From NCBI GenBank assembly GCA_003049485.1, contig PYST01000095.1, positions 52,101-116,100 on the forward strand: a stretch of 64,000 nt of DNA, in the 5' to 3' direction. The stretch comes from Ophioceras dolichostomum. Taxonomy: Eukaryota; Ascomycota; Sordariomycetes; Magnaporthales; Ophioceraceae. This document shows, one piece after another, positions 11,201 through 22,464 of this stretch (its first letter is position 1; each line of letters opens with the position of its first letter). Made by a program: the position numbers and the translations under genes. The notes beneath the pieces were generated by a model. It was not told the DNA's origin and did not search any database. It was given only the letters and a program-made list of their open reading frames with translations.

Positions 11201-13951
11201 ACTCGGCGGTTCTCACGCCCTCCATCGCACGGGCGTTGCATCCGGCCAACTTCCCAAAACTGAAAACGGTCGGTTAGATCTGGTACTTGATTTTGGTGAT
11301 GGGTGGTGACAGATCGATCCCCTCTGTGCCGTGGAGCCCCGTAGGAAAAAAATCCGAGTGACTAAGATTAATGCTGCTGTATTCTGACTCGTTGGCTTTG
11401 TTTTGCTCTGCAGGTCTACCTCGTCGGCGAGCCCGTTCCGCAGGCCGTGGCGGATGGCTGGGCGGCTTGCAAGGACGTGTACAACATGTACGGCCCCACC
11501 GAGGCGACATGCGGCGCCACCATCAAGAGGCTCCGCAGCGGAGAGGGCGTCACCATAGGGCGGCCAAACCCGTCAACGCGCATCTATATCCTCAACTCGA
11601 GCGGCGGGCTCTCTCAGCCGGGCATGGTCGGGCGCATTCACCTGGCCGGCGTGCAGGTCTCTCGAGGCTACCACGGCATGGCGGACCAGACCGCGGCAGT
11701 CTTCAGGCCCGACCACATAATGGGCAACGGGGAGATGAGCTACGACACGGGCGACATGGGCTACTGGGACGAGCACGGCGACCTCGTCTGCGTCGGGAGG
11801 AGGGACCGCCAGGTGAAGCTGCGCGGGTACCGGGTGGACCTTAACGGCCTCGAGATCCGCATCGCCAGGGCGGTGCCCGAGGCGGAGGCCGTCGTCGTCG
11901 CCGTGCGCGCGGGGCGGCTGGGCGAGCTGCTGGCGGACGAGCTGCTGGCCATGGTGCAGCTGACGGACGGCACGGACGGCCCCGACGCCGCGGCGGTGCG
12001 GTCCCGCCTCGAGCATACCCTCCCTCGGTACCTGGTCCCCAGCTACATCGCCCTGGCGAACAGCATCCCAACGACGCCGGCCGGCAAGATCGACTACAAG
12101 GCCGTCGCGGCGGTCGACGTTCGTAGCGACGGCGGCGCAAAAACGGCTGCCCCAACCACGTTGTCCACTGGTCCGGCGGCCGGGACGACAGAGGAAACGG
12201 TTGCAGCGGCCTTCTGTGCCGTCCTGCTGAGGCCCGTTATCATGGACAGGGACCAGAGCTTCGGAGAGCTGGGCGGCCAGTCGATGGAGCAGATCAAACT
12301 CGCTCGGCACCTCGCCAAAACGCTGGGAATCCCGGTTCCGTTGCGCATGGTCATCTCCAACCCTTCCATCAAAGCGCTCGCGCGCGCCATTGACCAGTTA
12401 CTTGTGCCTGCGACGACGACGACGACGACAACAACAACAACGACCACGACCACGACACCGGCACCACCCGACCGTAGCAGAGTGGCGCCTATCGAGGCGG
12501 ACTGGCTGGAGAAGTATCGCGTCTCCGGCGGCGGCACGTCGTGCTTCAACGTGTCCTCGCTGCACCGGTTCGAGCCGGGCCGGGTCGACGCCGACCGGCT
12601 GGAGGCGGCGCTGAACGGCGTCCTCCAGAGGCACCCGGTCCTACGGGGCACGTACGTGGCCAGCAGCAGCCGGGCGCCGAGCAGGACGAGGCCCGAGCAC
12701 CTTCGCCGCGTGCTGACGCGGCACTGCCCCCGCGTCCAGCGGCTGCTGGGCGCGATTGACGTCTGGTCGGAGCTGAACCGGCCCTTCCAGCTGCACCGGG
12801 AGCACCCCGTGCGCGTGGTCCTCGCCGACGACGTGCTGCTCGTGGTCATGAGCCACGTGGTGGCCGACTACACGGCACTGGCCACGGTCCTGCGGGAGGC
12901 CTCGGCCCTCTACGCGGGAGCAGAGCTGCCACCGCTGCTGCTTGATGACGGTGATGCCGGCGGCGGCGCAGCCCAAATGTACCCGGCCCCGCAGCTTTGC
13001 GGTGTGGACCTGACTGAGGAGCTGAGGGAGCACTGGCTGTTAACGCTTGCCGACGTCCCCGCCCCGCCCGGCATCCTCTCCAGCGCCGGCCACCCCCAGA
13101 GGACGAGCTACCAGGGTCGGTCGATCGTGTTTGAAATTGAGAGGGAGGCCAGCCGCCGGATACTGGCGTGCCAGTCGAGCCGACTGGTGAGCCTGCAGCA
13201 CCTCGGCATGGCAGCCGTCGTCCTCGGACTCGCCAACCACAATCCCAACAACCCCAACAACCCCGTCGTCGACGTCGACGTCATGATGGGGGTGCCACAC
13301 ATCAACCGCGACAGCGCGGAGCAAATGGAAACGGTCGGCCTGTTCCTGCAGCCACTGCCCGTGCGCATCAAATACACGTACGACCCCGAGTGCGGCCCCG
13401 TCGACGAAAGCGCCGCGCACGCGCAGCTGCTTCGGGAGGTGCAGCGGTCGACGCAGGCGGCACTCGCGCACGGAATCCCCTGGCACCAGCTCCTGGACCT
13501 CGCCGGCTGTAGCCAGCCCGACTACCCGGACCACCCGCTCTTCGACGTCATGGTCACGTTCCACGAGCCGCAGATGGTACGGCAGCTCAGGATGGACGAC
13601 GTGCCCAGCCTGGAGCCCTGCTTCGCGTGGCCGTCCGGCGCCAAGTTCAAGCTCATGTGCGAGTTCACGGCCGTCGCCCAGGACTGCGTCATCCTCCGCG
13701 TCGAGTACGACCACGCCTGCATACGGGAAGAGGCCCTGCGCGGCTTCGTCGAGCACGTGGCGGCCGCAATGGAGACCCTGGCCATGGCCAGCAGCTACAC
13801 TATCAGCGGTAATGGTGATAGCCTGCCACATGATGGCCACAGCCAACGCAGCCGCTGCCTCAAGGGCGAGTTTCGAGACGAGAAGGCTCTTCAGGGCAGG
13901 AGGTTGTCGGACTGGGGCACCCAGGTCACCACCACCACCGACACCACATAG
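8218..13951 (+). CDS. gliP-like: Nonribosomal peptide synthetase, T-C-A-T-C (ETP core synthetase)
   Basis: Two exons (8218-11268, 11414-13951; intron with GTCGGT donor) encode 1862 aa. Domains: T1 with NGGDSL (Ser about 85); a long Ser/Gly/His-rich linker; C1 (about 265-705) with HHALIDA; one adenylation domain (about 748-1245) with FTSGSTG, YGPTE, YDTGD and GKIDYK; T2 with GGQS (about 1305); and C2 (about 1375-1813) with SHVVAD, like terminal cyclising C domains. GliP-type synthetases are A-T-C-A-T-C-T. Here the first A and last T are absent, and the next 1.9 kb downstream encodes no carrier domain. A single A domain could suit a cyclo-dipeptide of two identical residues. The N-terminus starts with a Thr-Ala-Gly repeat. 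Start chosen at the first ATG of the open frame. The specificity is unknown; the role is inferred from the neighbours. Confidence 0.9.
8256..8370 (+). repeat. 9-bp coding minisatellite (ACCGCTGGC type)
   Basis: About a dozen imperfect 9-bp units encode Thr-Ala-Gly, then Thr-Ala-Asp, repeats at the extreme N-terminus of the NRPS, just before its first carrier domain. This is likely length-variable between isolates. Confidence 0.8.
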
Positions 13952-15839
13952 ACAAAAAGCAAAATAGACAGATATCTACTATTTAGTAAATATTTCAATA
14001 TTTTCACCCTTATCATCCATACCATTGATGCTGTTGATGTTGTTGATGTTGTCGATGCTGAACGTGTTGATGCTATTCTCTCTGCGCCATCCACGCAAAG
14101 TCATTGAAAATTGGAACCACGGTGGCCACGGCAGGCATGGAAGCCTCGAGCAGGTCCTCGTGAAAGCTAACATCGTCTAGCTTGATTAGGAGATCTGTGG
14201 GAATATTGCAACAGCGGAGTGGCGGGGCAGAGCGGGACCGTTGGCGGGCGTTGCAAAACGCTATTCCCAAAGTGGTAACTAATGGATTGCGTTTATTTAA
14301 ATACCTTGCATTATTTTTTCAAGTGTTGGTTGTCAGACAGACGGGCACCTGATGCAATTGGGCGATATTCTTGATGATGGATGATTGCGGTCAAATTTAC
14401 GGAGGTATTGATTGTTCGGTTCTCCCTTTTTCCTTCGATCTCCGTTGTACCAAAAGTTGTGTCCGTCTTTTTCTTGACAGGACTCTTCTGCACAGACCGC
14501 TGGCTCGTGGGGCCTCATCGCGTCACCTCATTGAGTGCCTGATTCCTACCGTTTATGCCTTAGGTGTCTATCTGACATTGGTCAATCAGGTGCGAGCTCC
14601 CAGTGACGTAGGGCGATGGCAGTCACTGGGAATGTTGCCTCAGATCCCAGGCAACAGCGCGAGCCCCACTCTCCACCATCTAGCTAACACTTCTCTTCCA
14701 GCGACTCCGTCACAAACCTAGCTGAGAACAACCATGAATCGATGAAAATAACCACAACCCCCAGACCAACTTGTGCATGCACTTGTCCTGTCTACCCTTG
14801 CCTTTCCAACGACAAGATTTTTTTTGATTTTTTTGTTTTCAGGCTCGAATGTCGACCTACGCAATTTTCCCAACCCCAAATGGAGCAACCCTCAAAAGCG
14901 AACGTTGTTTCGCACTGCCTGCTGCCTGCAACTTGTGCTTCTGCGGTCGGTCGTCAAAAGCACCACCGATGGGCTAGGTAGGTACCTACCTAGGTACCTA
15001 CTCACTTGGCTGTGGCATGCATGCGTGGTGTGCGGGCAACGGTCACGTCTACCCCCCTGTTCTTGCCCGTGTTTGCCGTGTTTGCCTTGTGTTTGTGTCG
15101 AGCGGATCTCGTCTGAGCAACACCGTACTGGGCTTGGTTCTGTCTGGGTAGGTCGTCAGTTCGTGCGGTCCGTGGAGCAATGAGCAAACTCCGCTTAGAT
15201 AGGTACGGGCTTGGGAGTACTTTATCTGATGCCGTCCGATTCGGGGGCCATCGGAAGACTCCGCTGCATGAGAGCATGAGAGCAAGTGCAAGAGAGCAAG
15301 GGTGCCTGCCATGTCTATCTACCAGCTAGCCGGGCCGCACAAGACGGCGCGGAAGAGGGCAGATCTCACCGGCCGGCCGGGGCCAGCCAGCTGAGCCGAT
15401 GTCACGGATTCCGAGGTGCGCACCGGCTCCCACCGTCCGGCCGCGGGTGGGTGGGTGGCGGGTAGCCCCCCGGCTCCACCAGCAGCACCTCGCCGGAGCC
15501 CGATAGCACCGGACAGACGCCGGGATTCAAGGCAGTGCTTGTCTGCCAATTTACTCTCTATCCAGATTCTATCCAGTGGTGTCAATCACATTATGGCATC
15601 TGCCGGCAACTACACTACCCTTTCAGAACTTTAGAATATTGAGATCATTCGAGGTGCCTGCCTGGCTCAGGTACCTACCTCACCCGACGTTGGCACTGAG
15701 CACTTGTTGGATGAAGCCGCCGCCATACACCATACAGTGACACGCGGATAGTGTAAACAATTGGAAGGGAATTTTTCAGAGTTGTCTTTTTTTTTAACTT
15801 TTTTTTTTCGTTTCCTTCGCCCTCGAGCTTGTTGCCATT
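13952..15839. other. Intergenic region between NRPS and C-S lyase gene
   Basis: 1.9 kb without a supportable gene. It includes an AT-rich part (13952-14500), a perfect 10-bp inverted repeat TCCCAGTGAC/GTCACTGGGA (14598-14607 and 14622-14631), a TAGG/CCTA patch near 14980-15000, and a CGG-N3-CCG palindrome at 15405. A minus-strand frame at 14073-14270 has ordinary composition but no known domain. No carrier domain for the NRPS was found on the plus strand. Confidence 0.55.
15394..15413 (+). promoter_or_regulatory. Candidate regulator site, AGCCGATGTCACGG + CGGATTCCG
   Basis: The block AGCCGATGTCACGG followed by ATTCCG forms a CGG-N3-CCG inverted repeat about 430 bp before the C-S lyase start. 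It nearly matches the TCGGN3CCGA consensus reported for ETP-cluster Zn2Cys6 regulators. An almost identical block occurs at 35620-35638 in the P450-3/acyltransferase promoter, differing by one missing base. The regulatory role is inferred. Confidence 0.4.
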
Positions 15840-17709
15840 ATGGCGGCTGCTGCTGTTGCTGCTCCTGTTGCTGCTCCTGCTGCTGTTGCTCCTCCTGCTG
15901 CTATTGCTCCTCCTGCTGCTGTTGCTGCTCCTCCTGCTGCCGCTGATGATGACTCGTCCCACATCTCATCCCGTATGAGGGACACCGTGATGTCGATCTC
16001 GCCACAAATCGACGCGGCACTGGCCACGAAGTCATCCTGCATAGACCTCGCGACTGCGGAGAACTGGCTGCTGCGATCTGAGCTCCAGCAGATGTACTCG
16101 GCTAGCATCGCTAGTCACATGGAGGAGAAGACTCTTTCCTACCCCACCAGTATCCTCGGAGACGCCGATCTCCTGGAGTCTCTTGCGGACTTCTTCCGGG
16201 CGTATTTCAGGCCTCGCGTGGACGTCACGCCGTCCCACATCGTGGCGGTCCCGGGCGCCACACACTGCCTGGACGCGCTCCTGACCACCATCTGCGACGA
16301 CGGCGACTCGGTGCTCGTCCCGGTGCCTCATTGGAGTGAGTCGGCAGTGCACACAGACAGACACACAGATAGACAGACAGGGGGCTATCCAGATTAGCTG
16401 ACTTTTTCTTTGGTTTTGCTTTCCGGACTGACTTATTTGCTACTTCCAGACGGCTTCGGCCTACACTTTCGACTGCGGCCCCGCGTCAACATCATCCCCG
16501 TGGTCCCTGAGTGGACGACAGGCGGCCGGCTCGACGAGACCTCCCGCCCCCTGGGCGACAGTCTCCTGCCCGCACTAAAGCGGGCCATAGCCGGCGCCGT
16601 CACCGCCGGAGCCAGGGTCAAGGCGCTCGTCGTGACGAACCCCAACAACCCTCTGGGTCAATGCTACGCCGAGTGGGTCCTCCAGGAGGCCCTCGACTTC
16701 TGCCGGGAGGCCGGCATCCACTACGTCTCGGACGAGCTCTACGCTCTCAGCCAGCTTGCGGGGCCCACAGGCGGCGGCAGCAGTAGCACCAGCAGCTTTG
16801 TCTCGGCTCTGAGCCTTGACGCCTCCGCCGCCGCTCACGTGAGAAGGAGGGTGACGCCGGGTAGCGGCGTTGGCAGTGGCGGCGGCGACGGAGGAGGAGA
16901 AGGAGGAGGAGGAGGAGGCGCCACCTCGGAAGCCGACGCCGCCGCCGCGACTAGGTCTTACAACAACGCCAACAATAAGAAGAAGCGAAAGCTCGAAGCG
17001 TTCCCCCTATCTTCGGAGACAACAAAGAGGGTGAAACGTGATGGCGATGATGGCGAGCCGCGGCAGCGGCGGGGGGACGCCCTTGTCCACGTCATCTGGA
17101 GCACGAGTAAAGACGTCTGCTCGAGCGGAATACGCATTGTAAGTCTTACCCTGTCAAATCCGCAAGCCCAAACCCGAGTCAGTCACAGTCAGTCGTGCAG
17201 TCGGTGGTGCTGGTTCTGACGCCCCTGCGAATCGAATCGAATGAACGCCATAGGCAGCGCTGGTCAGCCAGTCCCCGGAGGCCGGGCTGATTCTCAAGTC
17301 AGTCGGCCTCCTGTCCGGCATGCACGTGTCCTCCCTGAGCTCGCTGGCCACGACGCACCTCCTCCGCTCGCCCGCCCTGCCCGGCCTGGTGGCGGAGCTC
17401 TCGTGCAGGCTGGCGGGCGCCCACGCCATCGCCCGCGCGCGGTTCCGCCGCTGGGGGGTCCCGTTCATCGCCGCGGACGCGGGGCCCTTCGTGCTCGTGC
17501 GCCTCGGCGCCCGAGCCGATGCGGGAAGGGACATCATGGCGAGGCTGCGGTCGGCACGCGTGACGGTCGCCGCGGGTCACTCCTTTGGCGGCGGCGGCTG
17601 GTGCGACGGCGACGGCGGCTTCTGGGTGCGGCTCACCGTGGCCGTGCCGCCGGCCGTGCTGTGGGACGGACTGCATCAGATCGGGTTCGCGCTGGGGTAC
17701 CGTCCGTGA
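15840..17709 (+). CDS. gliI-like: PLP-dependent C-S lyase (aminotransferase class I fold), GliI type
   Basis: Three exons (15840-16335, 16450-17138, 17254-17709) encode 546 aa. The fold is ACC-synthase-like aminotransferase: VPGATHCLDAL, TNPNNPLG, YVSDELYAL, and the PLP-lysine motif WSTSKDVCSSGIRI just before intron 2. In ETP pathways GliI splits the C-S bonds of the processed cysteine adducts to leave free thiols. The protein is longer than usual for two reasons: an Ala/Pro/Val low-complexity N-terminus of about 36 residues, and an insertion of roughly 85 residues before the PLP lysine. The insertion is rich in Gly/Ala and then basic (KKKRK...KRVKR). In acetylaranotin this domain is fused to M and G domains (AtaIMG); here it is separate. 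Confidence 0.85.
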
Positions 17710-17985
17710 ATAGATAAGAAAAACAAACAATCGAATGACGTGGCGAGGGACGGACGGCGGCGAGAAGAGCCGGGTAGCTGGACAGTGGTGTACGGTGGTG
17801 TACGGTGGTGATGACAACAGTATCTTGCATACAGATAACAGAGAAGAATCCTGCCTCGATATAAAGATAACCTAAGCTATCTACGAACAGCATGAACAAA
17901 CACCATGAAACCCATACTAGCAGGCGCCTCCTCCCAGCCGACCGAACTGGCCGAAGTAGCTGAAACAAACCCTCGGCTGCAGCCG

Positions 17986-19191
17986 TCACTCCTCGATCCG
18001 AGCCAACTCCGCTCCGAGCTGGAAGGCGATCCCGCTGGCGGCAAGCGTGCCCATGGCAACGGCCTGCGAGACGGCCTTGAGGGGCGTCGCGCAGTCCCCC
18101 ACAGCAAACACCCCCGGGACGGACGTTTCGTTGAACGGCTGGGTGACCATTATGTCGCCGCTCGGCTGCAGCTCCAGGCCGAGCTGCTCCGCAAAGGGCC
18201 CTCGGGCCCTGGTAGCCGGCGTGTGTGCAACGAAGCCCTCCGTGGTGGTGGCGCTCTTGCCGTCCGCGTCCTTGTCCTCAAAGGCGATGACGATGGCGGT
18301 GGCGGTGGCGACGTGCGGGCCTGTTCCCGTCTCCGTCTCCGTCTGGTCGGACCCGTTAACGGACCCGTCCTCCTTAGTAACCCTCGCGAGCCCCGCGATC
18401 TTGCGGTCGTCGACGACGATCCGCCCGTCCCGCCCGTCCCTGTCGGTGCCGAGGAGCTCCCTGAGCTCCGCGGCGAGCTCCGCGTTGGCGTTGGTGTAGA
18501 GCGTGACCTTCTCCGTGAGGCGGCGCGCCATGCGGGAGAGGTGCAGGGCCATGGCTGGGCTGCCGGCGTGCGGGCCGACGCAGAGGATGCCAGACGAAGG
18601 GAGACCCCGGTCTTCATAGCCGTGGCAGAAGAGGCAGTGGAATCTGTAAACAGGCACGCGTGTTAGAGCGTCGTCTCGTCGCCCCCACTGGCCGCCGGGC
18701 AGTGGTGTTTGTATTGGTGTGGTTAAAAGGGGTAAGGCGTCGCGGCGGCAGTAATACTAGGTAGTTACTCACATCCCCTTTCCCCAGCACTCTGCGTAGC
18801 CCGGTATGCTCGGGAACTGGTCCTCTGACCCCTGCGCGAGGACCAGCTTCCTGCCCAGCCAAGACTGTCCCTGGTCATCGGCCACTTGGAAGCGGCCTTC
18901 GCTGGTCTTGCTTATCAACGTTACTCGGGTATTTTCGAACCGGACCGTTTTGTACCGCGTGAGGAGATCGTCTCTGGCCTTGTTCCGGAATGCGCTGGGG
19001 GGTTGATGGTCCCAGCCCGGGAAATTGTGCATATGCGAGGAGCGCGCATTTCTGAAGCTTTCGTTGGTGAAGACGACGGTGTGGTAGAGCTGCCGGGCAA
19101 GTCCCGTTGCCGTAGCCAGGCCGGCGGGGCCTGCGCCGATGATGAGGACATCAAAAAGGGGTGTTGTAGGCATGGCAGGTACGGCAGGCAT
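17986..19191 (-). CDS. gliT-like: Dithiol oxidase of the thioredoxin-reductase fold, GliT type
   Basis: Two exons (19191-18773, 18643-17986) encode 358 aa, matching the roughly 330-350 aa of GliT-type proteins. An FAD dinucleotide fold (IIGAGPAGLA) is near the N-terminus. The redox pair is in HCLFCHGYE (Cys143-Cys146), and a C-terminal GVFAVGDCATPL closes the FAD site. GliT enzymes form the transannular disulfide and protect the producer. I started at the second in-frame Met, close to the FAD fold; an upstream Met at 19263 or a downstream one at 19173 are alternatives. An acidic, Thr/Glu/Asp-rich loop lies in the middle of the chain. It shares a short divergent promoter with the methyltransferase-GST fusion gene. 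Confidence 0.9.
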
Positions 19192-19523
19192 GGCAGGATG
19201 GCAGGTATTGCGCGGGCGGCTCTGTCTCAATGTAATGCGAAGCTTCCATGGCCCCCTCCTCAAGCGTTTTTTTTAAGTCGGGTTTATAACGTGCCGCAGC
19301 GCCCCCTAAGCGGCCCTCAAGCGACGTTGAGCCGGTCCGAAATTCAGTGGGTCCGCCCGAAGGGGGGCGGTCCGCAATGGCCGGACGGACCCCGACATCA
19401 CATTCCATGAGTCCATGCAGGCATGCACACTCATCCCCTATTCATAAATACATCCCAATGCATGCCATGCATGCTGTGCAAGTGGAAACATTGGCCAGCT
19501 ACACTAACACCGCGAATCGCACG
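19192..19523. promoter_or_regulatory. Divergent promoter, GliT-type gene / methyltransferase-GST fusion
   Basis: 332 bases between two divergent starts hold three CGG palindromes: CGGTCCG at 19333, GCGGTCCGC at 19367 and CGG-ACC-CCG at 19386. This is the densest group of such sites in the window, consistent with one regulator controlling both genes. Binding is inferred. Confidence 0.45.
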
Positions 19524-22464
19524 ATGCCCTTGACATCCGACTCAAACGACGCCGCCATGCCTCCTCCTCCTCCGCATGGTGGCCGCAGCTCCCAAGCCCG
19601 GCTGCGTAATGTGCTCGTCGGGCTTGAGGCCTCTCTGGATGCCTTCCATAGCCTGCTCTCCGAGCCGGAGACAAACTCCATGCTGTGTCAATCGCTACAC
19701 AGCGACACGGCCCTGCCAGACAGCGATTTGCTGCAGCTGTCGCAGCGTATCGTGGACCTCCTGGGCTCGATCGAGCACCAGCTGGAGCCGGCGGCGCTGA
19801 GACTGGCCGACTATTTTCTCGGTGAGTATCTATCTTTCTGGGATCTCGCTGGGATCCTCGGTGAAGCGACAGGCGCCCTCTGACTCCTTCCTATTATACT
19901 AGGTACCTAATCTAACCCACCTATGTCCTACAGGATACACGACGACCAAGTGCCTAGTCGCGGCCGTGGAACTGAACATCGCCGATCATCTCAGCAGCGG
20001 GCCTCTGTCGCTGGACGACTTGGCGGGCCGGGCCCAGGCAGAACCGCAGAGGCTCGGCCAGATTCTCCGGCCGCTCTACACCTCCAACATCTTCGGCTTC
20101 GACGAGCAGACCGGCCTGTACCGCAACAACCACGTGTCCGAGCTGATACGAGCCGACCATTGGACCCAGTGGCGCAACTGGGTGGAGCTGTACGGCAACC
20201 AGTTCTACGACATAGCGGCGGGGATTCCCCAGGCCGTGAAGAAGTCCGCGAAGGCCGGGGGAGGGGGCCGGTCGGCCGCCCAGCACGTCTTCGACACGGA
20301 CGACAACATGTTCACGTACTTCCAGAAGCGGGGCTGGGTGCCGCAGCTGCACCGGACGCTCGGGGCCGGCGCCGCCGCCATGGCTCCCGGCATCCTGGCC
20401 GACTACCCCTGGCACGAGCTGGCCGGCACGACCGTCATGGACATCGGCGGCGGCGGCGGCGTGCTGATCGCCTCGCTGCTGCGCGCGTACCCGACCATGG
20501 AGGGCGGCATCTTCGAGCTTCCCAGCGTCATCGACCACGTCGGCCCGATGCTGGCTCCCGGCGGCCCGCTGGAGGACGTCGCGCCCCGGCTCGCCGGCCG
20601 TCTCGTCGCGGGGGACTTCCTCTCAGCAGTGCCGGCCTCCTCCGCCTACACGATGAAGTGGGTCCTGCACGACTGGAGCGATGCCGACGCCTCGTTGATC
20701 CTCCGGAACATCCGTGCCGCTATCATCGCTCCGCAGGCCGAACCCGCCGAGCCCGCCGGAAACTGCCCCGAGAGCCGGCTGGTGGTCCTTGAGTCCGTGC
20801 TGTCGGACCGGAGGAGCGGCCGCCTCTTCGTGTACGGGGACATCAACATGATGATGACCGCCAAGGGCCACGAGCGGACCGAGCCGCAGTGGCGGGCGCT
20901 CGCGGCCGGCGCCGGCTGGGTGGTCCACAGCATCCGGCCGCTGCGCAACGCGTGGGTCCAGGCGATCGACCTCCGGCCTGGAGCGGTGGCGCCTCCGGGG
21001 CCCGATGAGAGCCGGCCCCAGCGTGCGAAAGGGGAGGAGGAGGTCTCTGCTACCTCTACTGCCTCTACTGCCTCTGCTGCCTCTGCTGCCTCTGCTGCCA
21101 CTCCCGACACCGAGGCTGCCGCAAGCACCCAGACAGAAGACTTAGAGGGCCGGTGAGTGTGGCCCCTTGTTATTGTTGTTGTGGTTGTTGTTGACGGCTG
21201 CCCTGAGAGCGAGCGAGCCAAAACAACACCAGGCTGACGCACTCCACCAAATGCCACAATGCCAGTCTTAGAGAGTACGACGAGCCCGACAAGTCAAGGA
21301 ATAGTGCTCCATCTGTGAGTGAGCTCGCGCCACCAGCGCCACCAGCTCGCCGGCCCGAAGTCGTCCACGGAGATGCCGAGGCAGAAGACGGTCGCGTCGT
21401 ACTCTACATCATCAAAGGTGAGTGAGTGAGTGAGTAAAGGCTCACTTTCTCGGGCTTGTCGGGCTTCTCGGGCGGATTTTGCCCCTTGCCCAACATCTAT
21501 CAGTTCTAGTCACGCTGCTGACCGTGGTGCTGAGTGTGGTGTTGACCTCGGCCAGCCGATCAAACATCCTACATCAACTACATCAAGCCCTTGATCCTGG
21601 CTCTGGAGCTGGGGGCGCCTCACGTTCTCTCCGTCATCGATACCAAAGACGAATGGTACTTCCGCGTCCACCCGCAGCGCATGGTGCCGGCCCTCAAAGA
21701 CCGGGATCCCTCGACTGGGGAGACCTGCGTCGTGTTTGAGTCGACGGCCTGCCTGCAGTATCTGTGCGAGCGCTTCGACACCGCCGGCACCTGGTCCGGT
21801 CGCACAGCGGCCGAGAAGGGCAGCGTCATGGCGTGGACGGCGTACCAGACGGCGGCCCTAGGGTGAGTCTTCTTGTCGTCGACGAAGAGAGGAAGAGTGT
21901 GGTGTTAGACACGCGCTCATATGTGCCATATGTGCACGCAGGCCGACTGCCAAGTACTGGCTCTACTTCCTGCGAGGATATCCCAACCGACAGAATCCGA
22001 CGCCGTTGCCCAAGACTATTGAGCAGTACGTCGTCCCCATTTGATGATACCCCTTGATGTCACTCGCACTCCCCGCCCACGCATTGGTCCGCATTGGTCT
22101 CGATAAGGGGCAAGGGGCTCCTTGGGTCGACGCTGAAAAGCTCAAAACTACTGACAACTACTGACATCTAAAAATCGAACAAAATTACTTCCGTAGGCTA
22201 CACAAGGACACCGTCCGGCAGTGGGACATCCTAGAGAAGCGGCTGTCGGAGCCCGGACAGGCTTACATAGCCTTGAAGGACCGCGCAACCATCGCCGACC
22301 TCTCCTACCTGCCCTTCTCGATGCCCTACATGTTTAATCTCTTCTCTGTCAAGATCGAGGACTGGCCGCACATCCACAAGTGGTCGCAGGACATGCTGTC
22401 ACGGCCGGCTGTGAAGGCTGTGCTGGAGCGGGCGCCTACACTGGGCCACGGGCCAGACACGTAG
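19524..22464 (+). CDS. Fused O-methyltransferase (GliM type) and glutathione S-transferase (GliG type)
   Basis: Six exons (19524-19821, 19934-21152, 21266-21417, 21556-21862, 21942-22025, 22197-22464) join in phase to one 775-aa protein. Residues about 100-490 are a COMT-type methyltransferase: SAM motif MDIGGGGGVL (about 266) and KWVLHDWSD with the catalytic-type His (about 344). A low-complexity Ala/Ser/Pro linker follows. Residues about 545-775 are a GST: an N-terminal thioredoxin-like half (VVLYIIK, RMVPAL, ESTACLQYL) and a helical C-terminal half. The GST domain should conjugate glutathione to the oxidised diketopiperazine. Fusion is supported by GTGAGT donors, suitable acceptors and matching phases at the M-G junction. 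The acceptor at 21265 could instead be 21271, which keeps frame. In acetylaranotin the fusion is I-M-G; here only M-G. Confidence 0.82.

Noticed and set aside
14073..14270. Short minus-strand ORF after the NRPS, considered as a lost carrier domain or a small cluster gene
   Set aside because: It is on the wrong strand for the NRPS, has no LGGxS-type motif and no domain.
14598..14631. 10-bp perfect inverted repeat with 14-base loop, considered as a terminator
   Set aside because: It lies 650 bp after the NRPS stop with no U-rich tail, and hairpin terminators are not used by fungal RNA polymerase II.
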